A DNA stretch of 64,000 nt from Bettongia penicillata ogilbyi (GCA_023548195.1 JAJHZJ010000752.1:361501-425500); one strand, 5' to 3'; shown: positions 34,801 to 47,039, counted from the stretch's first letter. A program made the numbers and translations. The notes: generated from the letters alone by a model not told the origin.

Positions 34801-35635
34801 AGCATTATGAAATGCAAGATGGATAATTTTGATTACATTAAACTGAAAAGTTTTTGCACAACCAAACCCAATGCAATCAAAATTCAGAGGGATATAGTAA
34901 ATTAGAAAATATTTTTTATAGCTAATCTCAGGGACAAAGGCCTCATTTCTAGAATATCCAGAGAACTGAGTCAAATGTACAGCAGAAGTCATTCCCCAAT
35001 TGATAAATGGTCAAAGGATATGAACAGGCAATTTTCAGAGGAAGAAATTAAAGATATCTATAATTATATGAAAAAAATGCTCTAAATCACTTTTGATTAG
35101 AGAGACGCAAATCAAAACAACTCTGAGGTACTACAGCACACCTCTTAGATTGGCAAACATGACAGAACAGGAAAATGATAAATTTTGGAGTGGATGTGGG
35201 AGAGTTGGAACACTAATTCATTGTTGGTGGAGCTGTGAGCTCATCCAACGATTCTGGAGAGCAGTATGGAACTATGCTCAAAGGGCTACAAAAATGTGCA
35301 TACCCTTTGACCCAGCAATATTACTTCTAGGACCGTATCCCCAAGAAGTCATGAAAATGAGAATGAGTCCCACATGTACAAAAATATTTATAGCAGCACT
35401 CTTTGTAGTTGCCAAGAACTGGAAATCAAGGGGATGCCCATTAATCGGGGAAAGGTTGAATAAATTATGGTGTATGGATGTAATGGAGTACTATTGCGCC
35501 ATAAGAAATGATGGACAAGAAGACTTCAGAGGGGTCTGGAAAGACTTATATGATCTGATGCTGAGTGAAAGGAGCAGAACCAGGAGAACTTTGTGCACAG
35601 CAACGATCACAGTGTGCAAGAGTGTTTACTGGTAG
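31830..35635 (+). pseudogene. L1 ORF2 pseudogene (endonuclease, reverse transcriptase, Cys-rich C-terminus)
   Basis: Codes in pieces for L1 ORF2, the endonuclease/reverse transcriptase that performs target-primed reverse transcription. Endonuclease: 31836-32285, with NSPIKRRW and CLQETH (catalytic Glu) intact, but the usual GDFN reads GDLS, losing the Asn, and a stop follows SELDKSNLKIN. RT: frames 33085-33429 and 33579-34169; the latter is one frame broken by a single stop at 33852-33854. QGCPLSP is intact and the metal-binding FADD is FTDD (Asp codons 33900-33905). C-terminus: 34379-34905 and 35093-35635 (180 codons, IRETQIKTTLRYY and CGRVGTLIHCWWSC), ending at a TAG that fits the normal ORF2 end. 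At least six frame changes make it non-functional. Confidence 0.9.
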
Positions 35636-35969
35636 ACTAGGAACTTCGTAACAATGCAAGAACTTAAAAAAAATTCCCAATGGTCTTCTAAGCAAAATGC
35701 CTTCTACACTCAGAGAAAGAACTATAGAATTCATTCTCAGAATGTAGCAGATCATTTGTGTGTATTATGTTTTGATTTGTTATATAATTTCTTCCATTTA
35801 TTTTAATTCGTTTCCGTAGTATGACTATAGTGAAAACATATTCAATAGGAAAGCATGTGTAGATCCCATATAAAATTGTATGCCCTCTTGAGGAGGAAGG
35901 AGAGTGCTGGGGGTACGTAGGGGGGAAAATCTAAGTTTTGTGGTAGTGACTGTAGAACATTTAAAATAA

Positions 35970-36036
35970 AAAAATAAATATTTAAAATAAAAATAAATAA
36001 ATAAATAAATAATGAAATAAATAAATAATTTTGCTT
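35970..36036 (+). repeat. A-rich (AAAT)n tail of the L1
   Basis: Tetranucleotide AAAT/AATA repeats directly after the L1 3'UTR, most likely its poly(A) tail converted to a microsatellite. Confidence 0.85.
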
Positions 36037-39000
36037 TAAGTATAAAATAATAGTTATTCATCTCATTTTGATTGTCCAGTTTACAAGCATGAAATTGGAC
36101 AAAGTAATTTCTAATTAATTTTTTATTTCCTCCTCATTGAAGGTTAGTTCACCGTTTTTCCTTTTGGATATTGTTAATTTCATTGTCTCCTTTCTTTTTT
36201 TAATCAAATTGGCCAAGGTTTATCGATTTTATTGGCTTTTTAATACCATCAATGCTTAGTTTTATTTACTAGTTCAACAGTTTTCTTAATTTCAATTTTA
36301 TTAATCTTTCCTTTGGTTTTCAGTATTTTAATTAGGTATTTGCTTGGGATTTTCAATTTGTTCTTTTTCCGAGCTTTTTCAGCTGCATGTCCAATTTATT
36401 GATCTCCTCTTTCTCTATTTTACTCATGTAGGTATTCAAAGATATAAAATGTCTCCTAAGAACTGCTTTGACACTATTCCATAAGTTTGGTAGGTAGTTT
36501 CTTGATTGTCATTCTCTTCAATGAAGTTGCTGATTGTTTCTATGATTTGCTGTTCAACCCACTCATTCTTTAGGATTAGTTTATGTAGTTTCCAAATAAT
36601 TTTTGATCTTTCCATGGCCTTTTATTATATGTGATTTTTATTGCATTATGATCTGAAAAGGATGCATTCACCATCTCTGCCTTTCTGCACTGAATTGTGA
36701 GGGTTTTTTTTTTACCAAGTACATGGCGAATTTTTTTATATGTGTCATGTACCACTGAGGAAAAGGTATAATCCTTTTCATCCCCATTCAATATCCTCCA
36801 GAAATCTATTGTATCTATCTTATCCAGTTTTATTAACCTCCTTAACTTCTTTCTCATTCATTTTGAGGTTAGATTTATCAAGTTCAGAAAGGGGGAAGAT
36901 GAGGGCCCCACTAGTATAGTTTTGCTGTCTATGTTTTCCTGTAACTCCCTTAACTTCTCTTCTAGGAATTTGGATGATATACCACTTAGAATATATATGT
37001 TTAGTAATGAAATTGCTTCGTTGCCTATGATGCCTTTTAGCAGGATATTGTTTCCTTTCTTATCTCTTTTGATTGTATCTATTTCTACTTTTGCTTTGTC
37101 TGAGATTAGGATTGCACCCCTGCTTTATTTTACATCAGTTGAAATACAAAATATTCTGTTTCAACATTTTACCTTTACCGTGTGTGTATGACCCTGTTTC
37201 AAATGTTTTTCTTGTAAGAAAAATATTGTTGGATTGTGGTTTTTAATCAATTCTTATATCCGGGTCTGTTTTATGGGAGTATTCATCCCATTCACAGTTA
37301 CAATTACTGTCTTTGTCTTTCCTTCTGTTCCCTTTCTCTTTGTTTATTCTTTTAGTTCTCCGTTCCCTTCCACAATAGTTTTAATTTTTGACCACAGCCT
37401 CCCTTAGTCTTTTCTCTCTTCTTTCAGCACCCCTCCCTTTTAATCCTTCTTTTCCTTAATACTTCTTCCTTCCCCTTTTTACCTCCTTTACCTTTTCTTT
37501 CCCCTTCCCCTCCTACTGCCTATAGAGCTAGTTGCATTTCTCTACTTAATTGAGTTTGTTGTACCATCCTTGAATCCAATCAAATGAGGGTACCTCTGAA
37601 ACTATACTCATCTCCCACCCCTCTTTCCTTCTACTGAAATGCATTTTTTTGCTTCTTTATGTGATGGAATTTATTTTTTTCTGCCTCTTCTTTTTTACCT
37701 CTCTCATTACAGTCCCTTCAAACCCTTAAAACACATTTGCTATCATCACATCATTTAATGTATACCCACTCCCTCTATTGATGTATATCCCTTTTACATT
37801 TCATAATAAAAATACAATTCTCAAGATTAATAAGCATCATCTTCCCTTATAGGGATTTAAACAGTTTGCCCATATTGTATAACAAGTTTTTATTTTCACT
37901 GTTTACCTTTCTTTGCCTCTTTTGAGATTTGCATTTGAAGATTGAATGTTCTCTGGAGCTCTGGCCTTTTCATTAGGAAGGTCTGGAAATCTATTATTTC
38001 ATTAAATGTCTATTTTCTTCCCTGAAATACTATACTCAACTTTACTGGGTAATTTATCCTTCGTGGCCATAGCAACTTCTTTTCCTTACAGACTATCATA
38101 TTTGAATTCCTTCGATCTTTTTATGTACAAGCTGCAAGGTCCTGTGTGATCTTGACTGTAGCTCCTCAATAATTAAATTATTTCTTTCTGGCTGCCTGCA
38201 GTATTTTCTCCTTCACTTGATAGTTCTGGAATTTGGCAACAGAATTCTTTGGTGTTATTAGTTTGGGTTCTCTTTCAGGAAGTGAATGGTAGATTCTTTC
38301 AATGAGTATTTTGCCTTATGGGTCTAGGACTTATGAGCAATTTCTCTTGATGATTTCTTATGTGATATTATCCAGGTTTTTTTTTTTCATCATGGTTTTC
38401 AGGTGGACTGATTATGCTTAGATTTTCTCTCCTGGATCTATTTTCCAAGTTAGTTATTTTTCCAATTAGATATTTTACATTTTCTTCTGACTTTTCATTC
38501 TCTAGATTCTGTTTGACTGATTCTTGAAGTCTCATAGACTAGCTTCTTCTTACCTAATTCTATTTTTGATCAAATTGCTTTCTTCAGTTAATTTTTGCAT
38601 TTCCCTTTCCATCTGTCCAATTGTTTCTTTCAAGGAGTTATTTTCTCCAGTTACATTTTGTACTTCCTTTTCTATTTGTCCAATTGTGCTTCTTAATTCT
38701 TCTTTGAATTATTTTTTTCATATTTTTTAAAGTTATTGGTCAGTTTTCTTCTGTTTCTTTAATCTGGGTTTTAAAATTCTTCCTTAGCTCTTGAAAGAAG
38801 ACTCTTTGTGCTTCAGATCAGTTCATATTACTTTCTGATGTTTCAGGTGGAAGTGCAGTCTCAATGATGACCTCTTTGGTATTTCTGTTTTTGTTCTTGT
38901 CACCATATGATCTTTTCTTTTTTTGTTTTGCTTCTTACTAATGATAATAACCCTTTTCCTGGTTTTTAAAGTAGATCTCTGCTTCTGGGGCACAGGGAGC

Positions 39001-39615
39001 TCTGTCGCACAGTTCTCGTGCCTAAAACTTGAGGCTTTTTTTTTGTGGCCTCTGGTTCTTTCAGCTAGAAGCTAGAATCTAAAATGCTGCAGCTTACCTG
39101 GTGCTTAGCTGGCTGGTGTTGGAAAGCAGATACCAGGTGAGGTCTTTTTTGGTTTCTCTGCAGTTACCCTGGAGTTAGCTCCTTAAGTGTAGGATAGGGG
39201 TGTTCTGGACACTGGAGGTCTTCTCTGCTGAACTAGAGCATAGACAAGCTAAGCTGTTTGTGATCCTGTCTGCACTAGTGCCTTCCCAGTTCCCCTAGAG
39301 TGCTGAGGCATGTCAGGCATCTTGTTGTTGGCAGTTGCTTGCTCCACCCTCCTGGAGCTCAGGATTTTCTCCTGGTTTGTTGAGGTGCACTTATCTGAAA
39401 CAGTTCTGATCATGCAATGGTTCCTTTCTGCCACATCAACAGGGACCTTCCTTAGTGATCTTCCTAGCCTCATGTGCAAAGAGCCTGTTTACCCCTTCAG
39501 CTGCTCCTACTGTTCCAGGGTTTTTCCTGGGGAGATATTCTCTGGGCTCATCAAGGTCAACAAGGGGAGAAAGATAGCAATTATAGATCACTGCCATCTT
39601 GTCTCCAAGAACTGG
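36031..39615 (-). mobile_element. Antisense L1 5' half: 5'UTR, ORF1, spacer and ORF2 N-terminal part
   Basis: Read on the minus strand: 5'UTR from about 39615 ('gagacaagatggcagtgatc') to 38930; ORF1 (38930-37930); pyrimidine/purine spacer (37930-37310); ORF2 endonuclease and RT linker (37300-36031). It stops in the RT N-terminal region ('gagatgaataactatt', equal to 'gagatggatgagtatttt' at 33083 of the sense copy) exactly where the sense L1 tail begins. No 3'UTR or A tail of its own. A 93-codon minus frame at 36857-36576 encodes the endonuclease end (IDFWRILNGDEKDYTF, then HVLGKKKTLTIQC). Confidence 0.9.
37930..38930 (-). pseudogene. L1 ORF1 remnant (RNA-binding coiled-coil protein)
   Basis: On the minus strand the N-terminal part (38930-38400) is a run of Lys/Glu/Gln/Asn-rich heptads, typical of the coiled coil that trimerises ORF1p. 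The conserved ENRSRRENL-type start of the RNA-recognition motif lies near 38425-38455. The C-terminal domain follows to about 37930 with Lys/Arg-rich sequence. Stops and shifts throughout. Known role of the family: nucleic-acid chaperone packaging L1 RNA. Confidence 0.75.
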
Positions 39616-41159
39616 ATCACTATTTGGAATTTCTTTCTGGCCACTTGCATTTTTTTGGTCCTTGAAACACTGAATACAGGCACTGTTGTTTCTGGTGGTT
39701 TCCTTATGGAATTTTTTCAGAAAGTGACATGGATTCTTTCCATTTTCAATTTTCCCTCTCATCAGTTTGGACGTTGTTTCCTTCATTGTTTTTTTCATTG
39801 TTTCTTGAAATTTAATGCCTGAGATTTTGTTTTGGGTCATCGATTTCTTGTGTCCTGTTCATGCTTTTCATACAATATAATCTGCTTTACAGTTCTATAA
39901 AATAATCCTTAGGTAATCTATCTCTGATGCATTTCCTAGGTCAAGTGATCTTGATATAAGATACCTTAGATTTTCTTCTGTTTTTCAATTATTTGAATAT
40001 TTGTCTCAGGTACTCATTAATTCCTATTGATGCATTTCAATCTTCAAAGAGTATGATTTCTTGGTAATAAATTTATTTTACCTATTGTACAAAACTGATC
40101 ATTTTCTTTCCATTTCTTTCTAATGGTATATTCATTGCTTTTTTGACTCTTGGTTAATTAAAAAATAATCTCATTGTTTTCATAGCTAAGTTCTTTTTTC
40201 TTTGACATGTTGTTTATAGATGCTTCAGTAATATAGCATTGTTCTCATCTTCCATGTTTTTTGTTTTTCCATGTCTGGCATGATAATAATATTTTCTTTA
40301 TCTATTTTATTCATTCTTCCTATGTTACTTTACAAATTGTAACTTTTTGTCAAGGCCAAGCTTTGTACTCTTCAGACAGGACTATGACAATCTTATATAG
40401 TCTTTGTCTGAAATATCCTGGTATTTACTCATACATTATCTTGGTGCTGAGTGATATGTTTTTTGAATATTCTGAGACTAGCTTACTCTAAGAAGCTAAT
40501 AACTTTCAGTGGGCTTATGTGATGTCAAAAAAGGGGCATGAACTGGAAGAGGGGTCTTCAAGACTCCAAAACCCTGTTTAAGTGAGATAGCTGTATATTT
40601 ACTCCTATGTGTAGTTTCAGTAGATAGTTACTAGCCCCAAGCCTTTTCAACTAGTTGGGCATTGCTGAGGGTTCAGAGTTATAATAATGAGGTCCTTCTG
40701 TGAGATATATGGGTTGAGGATGATGCCTCTCTATGTCTGAGGAATATTGATGAGGTTTGGTTTTAGCTGGTTCCACAATCTCATCCCACCTTTTTTCTAT
40801 AATCTGTGATCTGATCACTTTCCTATGAGTCAGATTTGTTATTTTGCAATGGAAAGATGATCATCATTAATTTATAGTTAAATTTTCCTGATTGCTACTT
40901 GGTTTTGGATTCTTATTAATATTTTTTGAAGTGTTTGTTGGTGATATGGTATTTGCCAATTCTTCCTTTTCTATAATCTCAATTGGTCTATGCTTTTACT
41001 TTCTAATATAATCCCATTGCTCATTGTACTGTTCTTATATTTTGAATTGAATAAGTGTGTACATGTTTTATCCCATTTCTACCAAATAAATTTAGAGGAT
41101 AGGGACTTTTCCTTATTTAACTTCATAGCAGAAGACAGTACACATACTAGGCATTTGTA
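39616..41159. other. Unclassified old sequence beyond the L1 5' end
   Basis: T-rich on the plus strand, suggesting decayed antisense L1/HAL1 (for example 'cattgcttttttgactcttg' at 40135), but I cannot align it confidently. The 134-codon minus frame at 39840-39436 runs across the L1 5' boundary and has no recognisable domain. Confidence 0.35.
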
Positions 41160-42120
41160 TTCTGTAAATGAATAAGTTACTGATTGATTGAAATTATGTT
41201 ATTGATATGATTACTTTGGTACTGAATCTATTCTGTTTTCAAAATATATACTTCACAACTTTATTCAGACATTAGAAGTATACTTGATTTACACTTTTTA
41301 TTAAGCTACATAGTTTCACCCATTTCCATTCAGAGGTTTTTTCTCAGTCTTGCACATTACTAGAAATTTTAAGTAGTATTTTTCTGTGTCATACTGTTGA
41401 TATTTTTATAATGTACAATTTTTCTAAAGGTTTTCCAAAAGTTTAGAATCATGTGAAATAATCGTTGCTATATAGGAAAATAACTACCCAAACATCAGTA
41501 TAAATATTTTATGATAACTAGGAAAAAAAGAATATTGATTTCATTCTTATTTAATGTTTTAGTTTGTGCTGGGAGAAAAGGATTGTAGAACGCTGGGAGA
41601 AATCCTGAGTTATAAAATAGCTTTGAAAAGTCTTCTTCTTACAGAAGTTCTCAAAGTGAGTAGAATGTACTTCTCCTAGTTCATTATCTTGAAATGGAAT
41701 AACAAATAACAGACAATGAATTAGAGGGTTTTTTTATTTTAGGAGAAAAGACCCTAAGGTCAAATTTTCATTTTAAGGTTGTGATAGAGAGTATTAGAGT
41801 GTATCAAAGTCACTGCTCAAGCTTCATACTGATTTTAGATAGAGGGGATGTTTCATTTAAAATAATAAACTCTATTAAGAAAAGAACCAAATTTATAAGT
41901 TCTAGATTGATTGTGAGAACAGAGTCCATTTGATTACTGCATTCTCAATTAGCTAGATGTGATTAATAAAAGCATCATTTCTGGTAGTTAACTAGAAAAA
42001 AAATGTATCAATTATCTCTAAGAGCCTAATATCTAAGATATCCAAAAATCCTTAAATGGTCATTTATGGAGATGCAAGAAGACGAATAGAATGAGGGCAT
42101 GTATGTAATATGAAAATTCT
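41160..42120. other. Apparently unique AT-rich DNA
   Basis: No gene, RNA or recognised repeat. Confidence 0.45.
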
Positions 42121-42130
42121 AAATTTTTAT

Positions 42131-42189
42131 TTATCAATATCTTAATTGATATTAATTAATTAATATTTTATTTTAATTAATATTGATAA
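42131..42189. repeat. AT-rich imperfect palindrome
   Basis: 'ttatcaatatcttaatt' (42131-42147) is nearly the reverse complement of 'aattaatattgataa' (42175-42189), with a TTAA-rich loop. Could extrude as a hairpin; no function claimed. Confidence 0.7.
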
Positions 42190-42334
42190 GAGTTAATATC
42201 TATATATGTATATATATATTAAGATTTTGAAGAAAAAACAATATGTCATCCACGCTCACTAAATCAGTAAGTATTTGCTCTCTTTATTTGTAGATTACAA
42301 AGTGCCTGCTATTATTTCTCACTTTCTTTTGGAA

Positions 42335-42445
42335 ATAATTATTTCATTAAATTTTATATGTATTATATGTATATGTATATATATATGAACACACACATAC
42401 ACAGATACATATATGTATGTGTATATATTATATACACACATATTG
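42335..42445. repeat. Compound (TATG)/(CA)/(TA) microsatellite
   Basis: Mixed tgta, tata and acacac units, imperfect, followed by a GGGA-rich run to 42478. Confidence 0.85.
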
Positions 42446-43194
42446 AGAGAGGAGGGGAAGCTGGGAGGGAGGGAGAGTTTTTTTAACTCTTTGCTATTTG
42501 TGAAAAGATCGATAACAGATCACTACTTATTAACAAAGCATTCTAAAAATTTATTTCACCATTAAATCTTTTACATAGGTTTCATTTGTCAGTATGATAT
42601 CTTCCAAAGACTGGGAGAAATTAAATTGAAATGAAATAGAGTAATTTGTCCATAAAGCAACAATTTGGTTATAATATATTATAAAAATAAATACATCCCC
42701 TCCCAAATCTATACAACTTTTCCACATGTAATATTCACAGGGATTAGGTTTCATGTTCTTGATGGTAAATAACAAAGGAAATTGTTATTCTATTCATCAA
42801 AATATTCAATGGTTACATGTTATGTGGAGAACACTATGCAAGTTTTTTTTTTTTTTTATATAGTGCCTGTTGCCAAGTTTTTAAGTACTCTCATCTAATT
42901 CTCAATGATGTCTATAAAATGATGGGGTTCCATTAGATGATTCCTAAGATCTTTTTCAACTTTAAATGTTGGATTTGTAGGACAGATATAAAAATTTCAA
43001 TAATAATACAGTATAGTATAAAATAAGTGCCAGATAATGGTATAGAAAATATGTGCTGCAAGAAATTAGAATTTGCAGCCATTGTTAAATATAGAGAATT
43101 GGGTATGAGTGGGGCCATCAATTCATTCATAGCATAGAAATATATGGGTAAACATAAGCTATGATTTTTCTCAGAAGAGTAAAGTCCCATTGTG

Positions 43195-43350
43195 GGAGCT
43201 TCTTTTATCAGTGCCAACTCTGATTTAAAGATAAAAGAGTTGTCTGAGTCATGCAGAGGTTGTGACTTGTCAAGAGTTGCACATCTGTTAAGTATCACTA
43301 GTGACTTTTGAATTCTAGTTTTCCTGATTTCAAACTAAATACCCTAACCA
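43195..43350 (-). mobile_element. SINE fragment, antisense
   Basis: 'tgtgacttgtcaagagttgc', 'acatctgttaagtatcacta' and 'gacttttgaattctagtttt' echo the antisense CORE-SINE head ('gtgacttgcccaaggtcac...gattcaaacccagg'). Diverged. Confidence 0.4.
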
Positions 43351-43477
43351 ATATTTCACCTTTCCTCACTTATATGTAATATCATAAAATATTTTTTAAA
43401 CTCCATTTCAGAATTTTTTATTTCAAAAAATAAAATCTTCAGGATTATACAGAAAATCAATTATATTCAAACACAGT

Positions 43478-43516
43478 TGTGTGTGTGTATGTGTGTGTGT
43501 GTGTGTGTGTGTGTAT
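43478..43516. repeat. (GT)n dinucleotide repeat
   Basis: About 18 GT units with one TA interruption. Confidence 0.95.
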
Positions 43517-43539
43517 AATTAAATCTAGTTCACTAACCT

Positions 43540-43910
43540 CAGAATAATTGGCCCTCAACTGGGAGAATGTCTTAGAAATTATGGCACATGAATATACTGG
43601 AATATTTTGTTTCATGAATTTTGAAAGGGATGGATTCACAGAAACATGAGAAGATCTGCCTGAACAGATGGAGATTAAGTTGAGAAGAACCAGGACAACA
43701 ATTTGTACAATAATCACAAAATTATTAGGGAAAATCATTGTGAAGGACATAAGAGTTTAGATCAGTTGAATCCAGAAGACTGAAGATAAAAATGTTTCTT
43801 AATTATTGGCTGAGAGGTGATGATTTAGAAGTAGAAAAGAAGGCTTATTTTTAGATGTGGCAAATGTTTAGAAAGGTTTGTTTGACTATTTCTTATGAGA
43901 AGGATTGTTA
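43540..43910 (+). mobile_element. L1/HAL1 3' end (3'-end type Z), sense
   Basis: 'tatggcacatgaatatactg', 'gaaagggatggattcacaga', 'agaaccaggacaacaatttg' and 'gagaggtgatgatttagaag' follow the order of an L1 ORF2 end plus 3'UTR that differs from types X and Y. Antisense relatives lie at 15.05-15.48 kb. Confidence 0.6.
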
Positions 43911-43920
43911 TTCCATCATT

Positions 43921-43922
<2 letters not shown>

Positions 43923-43951
<29 letters not shown>
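43923..43951. repeat. (ATC)n trinucleotide repeat
   Basis: Nine to ten uninterrupted ATC units. Confidence 0.95.
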
Positions 43952-44159
43952 GAGAATTTTAAGCAGAGAGTGAAGAATAGATTGTGATATTTTAAAATAT
44001 ATATATAAGGCTACTTTTGTTGGCACAGTTGTAATCACAGTCATAGACTGAGAATGGTAGCTTAATTGAGTTTTGAAGTTCTGGTATGCAATAAGGTTAA
44101 AGCTGATCAAGTGGCCACATTATGTCTGGAATTAATATCGTTATTTACTTTAAATAATG

Positions 44160-44305
44160 GGAAACCAAGAAGGAAAGAAAGGAGGGAGGGGGAAAGAAAT
44201 AAAGGAAGAAAAGGAGAAGGGAAAGGAAAGGAAAAAAGAAAGGAAAGAGAAGGAAAGGAAAAGAGAAAGGAAAGGAAAGTAGAAAGAAAAGAGGAAAAAA
44301 AAACC
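44160..44305. repeat. (GGAAA)n / GA-rich purine tract
   Basis: Imperfect pentamer repeats (ggaaa, gaaag) with GGGA islands. Purine-only strand; open frames on both strands reflect the repeat. Confidence 0.95.
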
Positions 44306-44569
44306 AGAACCATAAATGAAACATATTAAAAATACATGAGATAGTTGAATGAAATTTTCAACTTTTTCTTCAACTTCAATCTAATTCCAGAGAATGTGCT
44401 GGGAACACAATTGCCAGACATATAGGCCAAATATGAAACTATTGGGGGTGGGGAGAACAATCTAATAGTCACTGTATTTGGCATAATAGTTAAGAGAATC
44501 CTTAAGGTCAATGAAATATGAGAAAACAATCAAAGAACTACAATGAATGGGAAGGGTGGAAATTAATCG

Positions 44570-45055
44570 CACTCTAAAGAAGGTATGAAGTTCTCAGTAA
44601 TAGTGTTAACTTTGTATCAAACATATAAGGGCCTCATTTACAACTTCCCTTCATTGATTATCTCTGAAGAATACTATCTCCACCCATTCCGTGGAAATGT
44701 GTATCTCCAACAAAATTCTAATCCGCTTTTATTTAGCACAAACTAAATCCAAATTTCTCCTTTATTGTAACAATTTTCCATATTCTCCTTTATTTTATTT
44801 CTCTATCATTTTGGCCACAATTAGTCTAGCCCTTAGCTATAAAAGCTTTTCTTTTCATTATACATTAAACTTACACAAATGGATATTGTTATTCAAATAT
44901 CTGTTTCTTAATTATTTTCTACCTTCTCTGGGATTCAGTTGCTAGCATTTGGTTTAAATGTTCCACACATCTCTTCTTTACTGCTATTTCTAGTTATCCA
45001 TTGCTTTGGTTACTACTTTCACACCCAGGAGGGCATTGTGCTTGACACATAAAAA
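44570..45055 (+). mobile_element. Possible diverged L2 3' fragment
   Basis: 'ttcccttcattgattatctc' near the start and 'ggcattgtgcttgacacata' at the end resemble the L2 3' region and its terminal '...cagtgcctggcacata'. The middle is not recognisable. Confidence 0.35.
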
Positions 45056-45189
45056 ACAACCCAAAAAACGGTTTTAAAAATTGTTGACTAAGAAAAGATC
45101 TTGTACTCTCCATCCAACAGTGGACTTAGAGATGTAGGTTGAACTAACCTCGAAATCACACTAGTGTGTAGATATGTAAAGAACAAGAA

Positions 45190-46250
45190 GATGGATTTAC
45201 TAATTCCTTATTATGTGCCAGGCATGATGCTAATTGCTAGAGATATAATGAAGAAAAGGAAACCTTGCATGTATCTAGGCACTTATATTTTACTGAGGTT
45301 GAAATAATATATGTACCTATTAGTAAACATAAAAAATGTATACAGAAAAATCAAAATTGTTATCGGAAATCAGGGGAAAACTTCTCATAAGACATGGTAC
45401 CTGAGCTGAGCTTTGAAGAAAAATAGAAATTCTAAAAGATACAGGTGAGGAGGAAATGATTCAGTCATAGAGAGCAGCTAATGCAAGGGTATAAAGGCAG
45501 GAAAAGAAGAGAAATGGTGGGACGGTATGGGTGGAATGAAGCCTTTTTGAAGGGGAGTGAAATGAAATAAATCAGAAAGATAGATTAGAGGAAGACTGTG
45601 AAGGGTGTCAAATGCCAGGCCCGGGAATTTGTATTTTCTTCAAGAAACAATAGGGAATCACTGAAGTTTCTTTAGCAAGCAAATGACAATGTTAACCCTG
45701 TGATTTAGTAATATAAATTTGAAAGCTATATAGAAGAGAAATTAAATAAGGGAGAGTCTACGTACAGTGAAATATCTTGGGAGAATATTGCTACAGTCTA
45801 GGTAAGGTGTAGTCTTGTATTAGAGTGATGGTGATGTGAGTGGAGAAGGGGACAGATATGAGTGATACTGTTGCATGTGGGAATAAGTCTTGGCAACTGA
45901 TTGGATGTAGAAGAAGGCGAAAGGGAGTGAGGATACTATGAACTTGATTAATATAGGTTAGAATGTATCCATGGCAGGAATAGGATGGAGAGCAAACTTG
46001 CAGTGAACTTCTTTAATTGGGGGAAAACGTACTCTTGACAGAAATAGGAATGTTGAGAAGTATATTGGGTTATGGGGAGAGAATGAATTCTGATTTGTAC
46101 ATATTGAATTTCAGATGCTTATGAAACATAAAAGCGATGATGTCCTTCAAGGAGTTAGAAATATAGGAAAGGAGCTGAGGAAAAAGATGAAAATTGGATA
46201 AATAAACCAGGAGTCACCTAAGTAGAAAAGATAATAAAACCCAAGTTAGT
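45190..46250 (-). mobile_element. Antisense L2 LINE, about 1 kb
   Basis: Starts with the antisense L2 end 'tatgtgccaggcatgatgct' and continues in order: 'tgagctgagctttgaagaaa', 'gaagggtgtcaaatgccagg', 'aatagggaatcactgaagtt', 'ggcaactgattggatgtaga', 'atgtacatattgaatttcag'-type sequence. Overlaps in content with the sense L2 at 21.4-22.4 kb. Confidence 0.8.
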
Positions 46251-46254
46251 CTAT

Positions 46255-46515
46255 GTATAGTTAAGTGGCTCAGTGGATAGAATACCAGACATTGAGTTGA
46301 GAGAGTCCTCTTCCTGAGTTCAAGCCTGACCTCACTCACTTCATGCATGACCCTGGGAAAGATGTCACAACCCTGTTTTCCTCCTTTTCCTCTTTTGTAA
46401 AATGACCTGGAGAAGGAAATGGCAAATCACTTCATTGTATATCTTTGCCAAGAAAACTGCAAAGAGGTTCACAAAGAATCAGATACTGCTGAAATGACAA
46501 AACAGCAACAAAAAT
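46255..46515 (+). mobile_element. tRNA-headed SINE with RTE-like tail
   Basis: Head 'taagtggctcagtggataga' and 'cctgagttcaagcctgacct', body 'tgaccctgggaaagatgtca', then 'ctggagaaggaaatggcaaa', 'atctttgccaagaaaactgc' and tail 'aaagaatcagatactgctga'. The last part resembles the end of RTE/BovB-mobilised SINEs ('agtcggacacgactgaa'). Confidence 0.85.
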
Positions 46516-46777
46516 GGTAGTTCATGAGATCAAAGAGTAAGAAAATATATAGGAAAAAGAGAAAATATTATTAGATAGACCACTGGTTTAAACTAGACAA
46601 ACAAATTGGGGCATACTTGAAAATCTTGAAAAGGACAGTGAGAAGGATTGGTTAGATAAGAAGAGGAAAACCAGTTAAGAGCAGTTTTACAGAAAACCTA
46701 AGGAGGTACCATCAAAAAAGAAGGGGCGTTCAACAGTTTCTATTCATGAAAAGAAAAATGAGGACAAAGAATGAGGG

Positions 46778-47030
46778 ATGACATTTATATAATACTTTAT
46801 GGATGCTAGAGATATTGAGTGATGGGAAGTTATCAGAAACCATGGAAGTAGGTAGGGAAGTTTTCTTTTTTAAAACTCCATTTTATAACCAAGGAAACAG
46901 AGGCTCAAATAATGTAAAGAACTTGTCCAAAGTCTCAAAGCTAGAGTGGCAGAAGGGAGTATTAAAGCCAGGTTTTTTTGGCTTCAGAATCCAAGGTCTT
47001 TCAACTGCAGCACAGCTTATTTCCACTGTA
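46778..47030 (-). mobile_element. Antisense CORE-SINE (MAR1/MIR-like)
   Basis: Plus strand: 'gacatttatataatacttta', 'cattttataaccaaggaaac', 'agaggctcaaataatgtaaa', 'aacttgtccaaagtctcaaa', 'attaaagccaggtttttttg'. This is the reversed order of the CORE-SINEs at 3.7 and 6.6 kb. Confidence 0.8.
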
Positions 47031-47039
47031 AAATGAGTA

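Larger units (their letters stand above)
31198..36030 (+). mobile_element. Best-preserved L1: spacer, ORF2 and type X 3' end, 5'-truncated
   Basis: Begins within the inter-ORF region, so 5'UTR and ORF1 are missing. A purine-rich spacer (31198-31825) leads into ORF2 (about 31830-35635), then a 3'UTR with a T-rich run, a G-rich purine tract (35890-35935) and 'gtagtgactgtagaacattt' before an A-rich (AAATA)n tail. Least decayed L1 in the window, though still multiply frameshifted. No clear target duplication; its tail abuts an antisense L1. Confidence 0.9.

Noticed and set aside
36031..39615. Considered as the inverted 5' part of the adjacent sense L1 (twin priming)
   Set aside because: Twin priming places the inverted 5' segment upstream of the 3' segment, and the two copies here overlap in content, so they are independent elements.
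39436..39840. 134-codon minus-strand open frame
   Set aside because: Spans the L1 5'UTR boundary; the part inside the 5'UTR is non-coding in related copies and no domain is visible.
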